DNA from: Astrocystis sublimbata
Taxonomy: Eukaryota; Ascomycota; Sordariomycetes; Xylariales; Xylariaceae
Assembly (NCBI GenBank): GCA_022453515.1
Contig: JAJNNY010000021.1
Location: 434,001 to 498,000 of the forward strand
DNA length: 64,000 nucleotides
Direction: 5' to 3'
Shown here: positions 59,230 to 64,000 of the stretch, one piece after another
Numbering within the stretch: position 1 is the first letter of the stretch
How the letters are laid out: every line of letters begins with the position of its first letter
Position numbers and translations under genes: made by a program
Notes under the pieces: model-generated
Told to the model about the DNA's origin: nothing
Database searches by the model: none
What the model saw: the letters and a program-made list of their open reading frames with translations, nothing else

Positions 59230-60594
59230 ATGGAGAATAAAGGAACCCCAAATGGCGAGAATGCCAGCTCCCTCGTCGCTTTAGCGGAGTCTATCATAGA
59301 GCAAACTAAGGCCATGACTGAGATATACCAAGATAATAATCTCGCCACGCCTAGATTCGCGCCCGGGATGGCGCAATACCCCTCGTCGGATGAGTTCACG
59401 CGGCTGCGGAGTAGTTTGCGGGCGTCTTTCGAAGACCTCAAGTGGTTGGTCGAGGGCTTTGTAGGTATTTGCGATCGCTGGCGACAATGGGATATGACAT
59501 TGGAGCTTTACAATTCGCCCTCGATTTGGATTTCTTCCTGCTCGTCCCGGCCGACAGGGACATATCTCTGGAAGAATTGGCTGAGAAAAGCCATCTCAAT
59601 TTTGACCGTACCAGAAGAGTCGTACGCCTGCTGATAACTCACTGATTCTTTGAAGAGAAGCGACCTGGGTACATATCGTATAGCGCGAGCTCTCCAGTCA
59701 TGCAAGATGACGGGGAGATGCGGTCTACGGTACACTATTCGTAGGTTTTCGATATCTTGAACTTCGTCTCCACATCAGATTTGATAATCATTCATCAATC
59801 TGCAAGAACAATCTTACGCAGAAAGCTAACTCGCAGCAACAGGTACGATGAGATGCTGGAGGCGGCCACAGAGTCAAGCGCCTATCGCGAAGAGTATCCT
59901 TTCGAGGCCGATGGTACCCGTTGCCCCTTTTACAAGCGACAGTGAGTATTCTCGGATTCATAATCAGCAATCCTCTCTATGTGAAGGGTGAATATTCACT
60001 GATCATCTTTCATAGTGGATTGCCAATTTTCGAGTTCTACGAGAAGTATGCCGACAAAGCTGGACGCTTTGCCAGGGCTATGGCTGGAGCAACAAGAAGT
60101 AAGCAACTTCTTTTTTACTAACGCATCACATCTCACAACTGTTAGTATTCACTTTTTGATCTTTGATTAAAAGTGGACCGGCACATCATCGAACTACGCG
60201 ACTGCTTTGCTTGGGGGGATACCAAAAGGTATAGTCGTGGATGTTGGGGGGCCGGGGGGGCAGCGGTCACATATCAATGTCCCTAGTACGGGTGAGTGGA
60301 ACTTCCATTCTCATCCCCAACTTACCCGATATTGACGCCCCTGACCTTTTTCTTTTCCTCACATCTTAGCTGTTTCCACATCTTAATTTCGTTGTACAAG
60401 GCGTTTCGACGGATATGCTGGAGGAAGGTTAGGGACTGTTGACGGACGACAGATGGCCGCGTCTGCTGGAGCGGGACATCCGACAGATCGACATGATCAT
60501 GCTCGTCAGCTTTGGAGGCAAGCAGCGCACAAAACAAGGATTCGCGGCATTGCTCAAAGAGGCCGACGCGCGCCGAGGCAAAGTTAATAATTAG
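59230..60594 (+). pseudogene. Broken SAM-dependent O-methyltransferase (secondary-metabolite type)
   Basis: Relic of a fungal class I-like O-methyltransferase of the sterigmatocystin/aflatoxin OMT type, which methylates polyketide hydroxyls. Homologous blocks in order: the N-terminal helices (MENKGTPNGENASSLVALAE, 59230 on); the dimerisation/winged-helix part (RDISLEELAEKSHLNFDRTR, near 59.57 kb); DEMLEAATESSAYREEYPFE (59.85 kb); GLPIFEFYEKYADKAGRFAR (60.01 kb); VDRHIIELRDCF (60.18 kb); and the end block MIMLVSFGGKQRTKQGFAAL (60.5 kb). Old introns still have good borders (for example GTGAGT at 59942 on). Breaks: a frame change near 59.45 kb, TGA at 59643-59645, a shift in a G-rich tract inside the SAM-binding glycine motif (60.25 kb), TAG at 60430-60432, and loss of the catalytic middle at about 60.45 kb. 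It ends inside the 60570 hairpin element. Confidence 0.85.
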
Positions 60595-60658
60595 TGATCG
60601 TGTCTATCATAGTAGTGCGTCCAAGACATGATCACTAATGCTTAACTCTGCCTCGGCG
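60570..60658. repeat. Hairpin element with about 35-bp imperfect arms
   Basis: Left arm 60570-60605 and right arm 60624-60658 are complementary with about four mismatches; the outer 11 bases, GCGCCGAGGCA, pair perfectly. The loop is about 18 nt. Size and structure fit a tiny MITE or a folded insertion. The last codons of the O-methyltransferase relic lie within the left arm. Confidence 0.75.
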
Positions 60659-61255
60659 CCCTACGAGGCTCACAAGGTCCATGCGATTGGCCCGCTAGGA
60701 TTATTGGAAATATACCTGGGGTGATGAGATGCAGAATGAACCGATGCCGGCTGTTTCGCGGACAATCAGGTGAGGGGAACAAGAGTCTATCTCGTCTGTA
60801 TGGTGCACATGCTGGTGTGCAGTATGCATAAAGAGGGGAAGGGCGCGCCCTTGGAGGCTTGCCTCCCTTGCTAGGTAGAACACTACCACACTTTAACTCT
60901 TACTTACTGTAACAACTCTTACTTACTGTAACGTGGATAAGTCGGTGGATGGTATCCATGGTTGACGCGTACAACAGAGCGAATCGGTGAAGATGAATCC
61001 ATGTTGATGCCCAAGTAGATTATGACATGGGGACAATGAAGCCTCCTCCACTTTGTGAGGTAGCCCCTGAATGAGCTTGTTATGGACATTATGTACTGCT
61101 ACACTACCTCGGTAGTGGTAGCTAAACGGGGAGAGGGGAAGATGAGACATACATAAGTATATATTCCACCTCACAGACTCGAACTTGGCAATTTCCTTTT
61201 CTCTTGGTTAAATCACCAAAGGGCCCTCACTAGCCAGATGTGAGTAGAGGTTGAA
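60595..61255. other. Spacer between O-methyltransferase relic and AusD-like gene
   Basis: About 660 bp. It contains the right arm of the hairpin element and a perfect 19-bp tandem duplication (AACTCTTACTTACTGTAAC at 60895-60913 and 60914-60932). It also serves as upstream region of the next gene. No gene seen. Confidence 0.55.
60895..60932. repeat. Perfect 19-bp tandem duplication
   Basis: AACTCTTACTTACTGTAAC occurs twice back to back with no spacer. Confidence 0.95.
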
Positions 61256-62313
61256 ATGGCAACAAACCTTCCGCGCAACGTTGATCCAGAGAAATGGGGG
61301 AAGGCCAGCGAGAAGCACCTTGAAAATGCGGAGGGCGCCGCCTCGTGGAACCAACAGATGTTTATCGACTCCATTCCGTGGGAACACGACAAGTTTCGCG
61401 AGCTGCTCGAGAAATATAGCAAAGTGCCGGCGGACGAGGTTACGTCGGACATAATCCAAATTGTAAGCAGACAAGGATGGGCATCCATCTACCAATGTAC
61501 CACCGGTAGTTTCTCTCCAATTGCCGACCTGGACCCCTTCCTTTGGTTGTGCGAGTGCCTCTGCTAATGACCGTGATGACCACCCTCACAGAGGGACAAA
61601 GCATGGAAGTTGGTCAAGTATCCTTGCATCGGATACTTCACCTACGTGCGTTTCCTGGAATTCGGTGGAATAACCCGGGAATGGAGAGCGCCCTCAAGCG
61701 TCTCACGGCGCCCGACTCGACAGACACATTCCTTGAGATTGGCGGATTCATGTGCCAGACCCTCCGGCGGCTTGTCTTCGAGGGCGTCGACTCGTCGCGT
61801 CTGTACGGAACCGATCTGCACAGCGAGTTCTTCGAACTGGGCTATCAGCAGTTCCGCGATCGTGACACTCTGAAGGCCACCCTGGTAGAGGGGGATTTCC
61901 TGCTCCCAGAAGACGAGTACGCGACCAGCGCGATGGCCGAGACGTTCAATGGGAAAATCTCCATCGCGCATGCCTCCAACTTCTTTCATCTCTTCAGCTG
62001 GGACTCGCAGCTCGTTATCTGCGAACGCATCGTACGGTTCTTCCGCCCCGGGCTGGATAGCGCTGATAAGCCGGCGTTGGTGTTTGGTCAGCACACGGGC
62101 AGTATTGAGCCGGGAGAGAAGCGCATCGGAGATTTCAGAACCTTTCTGCATGACCAGACGACGTTTCAGTCGCTGTGGGACGAGGTTGGAAGAAGGACGG
62201 GCACGAGCTGGAAGGCGAGCGTCCAGGTGGTAGGGACGGAAGCCCCCAAACCCAACGCCTGGAGCGAGGATGCGAGGATTATGCATTACACGGTGACTCG
62301 GGAGCTTCGTTAA
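61256..62313 (+). pseudogene. AusD-like SAM-dependent methyltransferase with one frameshift
   Basis: Resembles the methyltransferases of fungal meroterpenoid and related clusters (AusD type). Exon 1 is 61256..61462 (69 codons, MATNLPRNVDPEKWGKASEK), then intron 61463..61591 (GTAAGC to CACAG, phase 0) and exon 2 from 61592 (RDKAWKLVKYPCIGYFTYVR, the family block before the SAM fold). Between about 61648 and 61675 the frame changes by one lost base or two gained. The rest, from NPGMESALKRL onward, runs intact to TAA at 62311-62313. It includes SAM motif I (FLEIGGFMCQTLRRL), LYGTDLHSEFFELGY, ISIAHASNFFHLFSWDSQ and GTSWKASVQV. No GT-AG intron fits the gap, so it is a young pseudogene or a base-call error. 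With a single lesion it would be about 308 residues, the family length. Confidence 0.75.
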
Positions 62314-62667
62314 GTAGATTGCAGACATAGTTGTTTAAACAGCATGTAGTACGATGCCTAGATAGTAAATTCTTAAGAGATGGTGCTCTCTGTTGCTTAC
62401 TTATCTAATGTGCCCCTTTGTTGATTTTCTAATCACTCAACAGGCACAGTAGTAGGGTTGGCTTGAATCATACATAGGGGGGAGCATGAGCCTCTACTCC
62501 AGGCCTAGCCGTGTGCTTTCGTCGCCGTGAGCAGTCGTAGCCAAAGTTTAACGATGCCGCTGGCGGTCAGCAGAGGATCTGTAACGAGAAGAACAACTGG
62601 ACGACAGAAAGTCAGATTACCCAATCTTTATATCATGCCAATAAGTAATTATCACTAGGCTTATCAC
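62314..62667. other. Spacer after AusD-like gene
   Basis: About 350 bp, 3' flank. Nothing recognised. Confidence 0.5.
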
Positions 62668-63094
62668 GCACCTTGCCGCCTAGTAGAAGGGCATCATCCA
62701 GGACAACTAGCACGTGTCTCCCTGAACCACCTTTGATCGCTGCGCAAACTCAGCGTCGACAACAAGAAGATAGGAGCCGGCGACGTCGGCTAGGACGCGA
62801 CTTACAATATCCGACAAGGATGCTTCCCCGACGGCGACCGGCTGAGCGCAAAGTGTAAGTAACTTCCACGTCTGATTATCAGGTATCTATACGGATTGGA
62901 TATCTCGGACTCAACAAAGCTACCAGAATAAGCCAGTCATTAGTAGCGAGTTTGGCGCTGGCCATGGAGCGGCATTTGAAGCGGAGGGCCACGGCCACGA
63001 TGGCCGACAAGCCCAGCACGGTCACGGCCGAGATGATCGAGGCCGCTTTGCGTTCATAGGCGTTGGGCGGGAGCGACTCGCCGTCGCTAGACAT
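62668..63094 (-). pseudogene. Fragment of PTH11-like / fungal rhodopsin-type membrane receptor
   Basis: From ATG at 63092-63094, a 71-codon frame reads a short extracellular tail, then membrane helix 1 (AASIISAVTVLGLSAIVAVA), the connecting RFKCRSMASAKLATNDWLI and the start of helix 2 (LILVALL). This is the N-terminal pattern of fungal integral membrane proteins of the PTH11/rhodopsin-domain type (helix 1, basic loop, DDWLI helix 2). The frame then ends at 62879. Further along, in another frame (about 62745-62668), AIKGGSGRHVLVVLDDALLL may be the GGxGRH block that follows helix 2 in the family; this part is uncertain. The remaining five helices are not found, so the gene is truncated. Such genes often sit beside metabolite clusters. 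Confidence 0.55.
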
Positions 63095-63320
63095 TTTGAA
63101 CGAAGTCGAGTATTCAACGTGGTCGAGTAGCGTAGTTGGTCTCAATAAATTAGGTAAGTCGATTGGGGCATCACGAACTGAATCGAAACCCCATTGAAGC
63201 CAAGCTCACCAAGTGGTTGTCTATGCTCTCCTAAGCCACTACCAGTACTGACTGGCATATCCAGTTATTATACGGCATGCAAGAAGGGGCCAAGAAGAAA
63301 CGAACGAGTTTGGGTTTCGA

Positions 63321-63818
63321 ACAGGTCACAAGGATGATAATGGTTAGCCCCTTGCCTTAATATTTTTTCTTGCTCAGAATGGTATTACGACTGTAGATGT
63401 GTATATTCCCTAATAGCTTGTATGTGAAGTTACATTACTACCGTCTTAGCATACTTGCCACAACACTAATACTCCGTAAAGCCTTAGATCTACTACGTAA
63501 ACTCTACTACGGCTCTACATAGTAGAAGTAAAAGGGCTTTATTGATAGCGGCTCGTAGTATGTTCAACGGGACAACTTTTAAATAGTATATATAGCTTTA
63601 GTAAAACAATCGCTTCAAATCTCTAAGTATGTAATAAAAAAACAATTACGATAAGCTTGATAGCTTTATTTTTATATAGGTAGAAGGGCAGCGAGGTGGG
63701 TGGCAAGTATCTTCCCATACAAATTAGGTGTACGAGTACAGATATTCAGGTCCATTTCTATTCTAGTCAAAAAGTCTACTGTTGCAAGGGGCTAACTATT
63801 ATCATCCTTGTGACCTGT
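63321..63818. mobile_element. MITE-like element, 498 bp, with 35-bp terminal inverted repeats
   Basis: The left terminus ACAGGTCACAAGGATGATAA (63321 on, 35 bp to 63355) is repeated in inverted orientation at 63784-63818 with a single mismatch (63342). The interior of about 430 bp is AT-rich with many TA steps and has no coding frame. The complementarity stops exactly at 63321 and 63818. I could not find a convincing target-site duplication in the flanks. Fits a non-autonomous DNA transposon, possibly RIP-altered. Confidence 0.8.
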
Positions 63819-64000
63819 ACATACCCTCTGGGGCGACATGGGCTCTGACATAGGGTTGGGTTGTGAATCTTACTCATCTCGCTCATGGCTGGCGGCGCCC
63901 ATGTATTGAGAATCGAGACTATCATTGAAGAGCGCGAAATGTATCCATACTATATTTAGCGCGGCAGGGAGACTGGCGAATAGAAACACCTAAGCTCTCA
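63819..64000. other. Right window edge
   Basis: 182 bp; no gene recognised. Confidence 0.5.

Noticed and set aside
63310..63345. tRNA-like TTCGAA segment near the right edge
   Set aside because: No cloverleaf can be drawn; the similarity is explained by the terminal inverted repeat of the 63321 element.

Overview
This window is nuclear DNA from a filamentous ascomycete, most likely a Sordariomycete. The evidence is the set of spliced genes with short introns (mostly 45-100 nt) using GTAAGT/GTATGT-type donors and CAG/TAG acceptors, the long intergenic spacers with AGGTAGGTA-type repeats, and orthologues of typical fungal genes. The class-level placement is inference. Exons below were joined by hand from splice signals and reading phase.

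Left part (1-12.7 kb): the 5' part of cytoplasmic aspartyl-tRNA synthetase (minus, cut by the window edge); a divergent 6-phosphogluconate dehydrogenase paralogue (minus, 5 exons); a single-exon heme-oxygenase-like protein (plus); and a 7-exon ketohexokinase-like PfkB sugar kinase (plus) that is easy to miss because its exons are short. From 12.7 to 22.0 kb I see no gene. This desert carries a dense family of TACGAGTA/TACTCGTA octamers.

Middle part (22-54 kb): a serine/proline-rich orphan protein, the LAS1 pre-rRNA endonuclease, a 9-exon glyoxalase II, an intron-containing tRNA-Tyr(GTA), a BSC6-like MFS transporter, a HID1 (Golgi/TGN) protein, a Zrg17-like CDF zinc protein, an unknown two-helix membrane protein, an 8.6-kb spacer without recognisable genes, and a SamB/Mub1 MYND-finger protein. 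These are mostly housekeeping genes, each under its own promoter. Several pairs are divergent (6PGDH/heme oxygenase, MFS/HID1, Zrg17-like/two-helix protein).

Right part (55.8-64 kb): an accessory region that looks like the ruin of a secondary-metabolite locus. It holds a broken highly reducing polyketide synthase (partial CMeT, linker, ER, KR, ACP; no KS-AT-DH seen), a broken O-methyltransferase, an AusD-type methyltransferase with one frameshift, and a PTH11-like receptor fragment. These lie among AT-rich sequence, a 35-bp hairpin element and a 498-bp MITE-like element with 35-bp terminal inverted repeats. Some stop codons are compatible with C-to-T decay.

I did not find CRISPR arrays, rRNA genes or autonomous transposons. 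I found no clearly new functional system. The most unusual signals are the octamer cluster in the gene desert and the decayed metabolite locus with its inverted-repeat elements.
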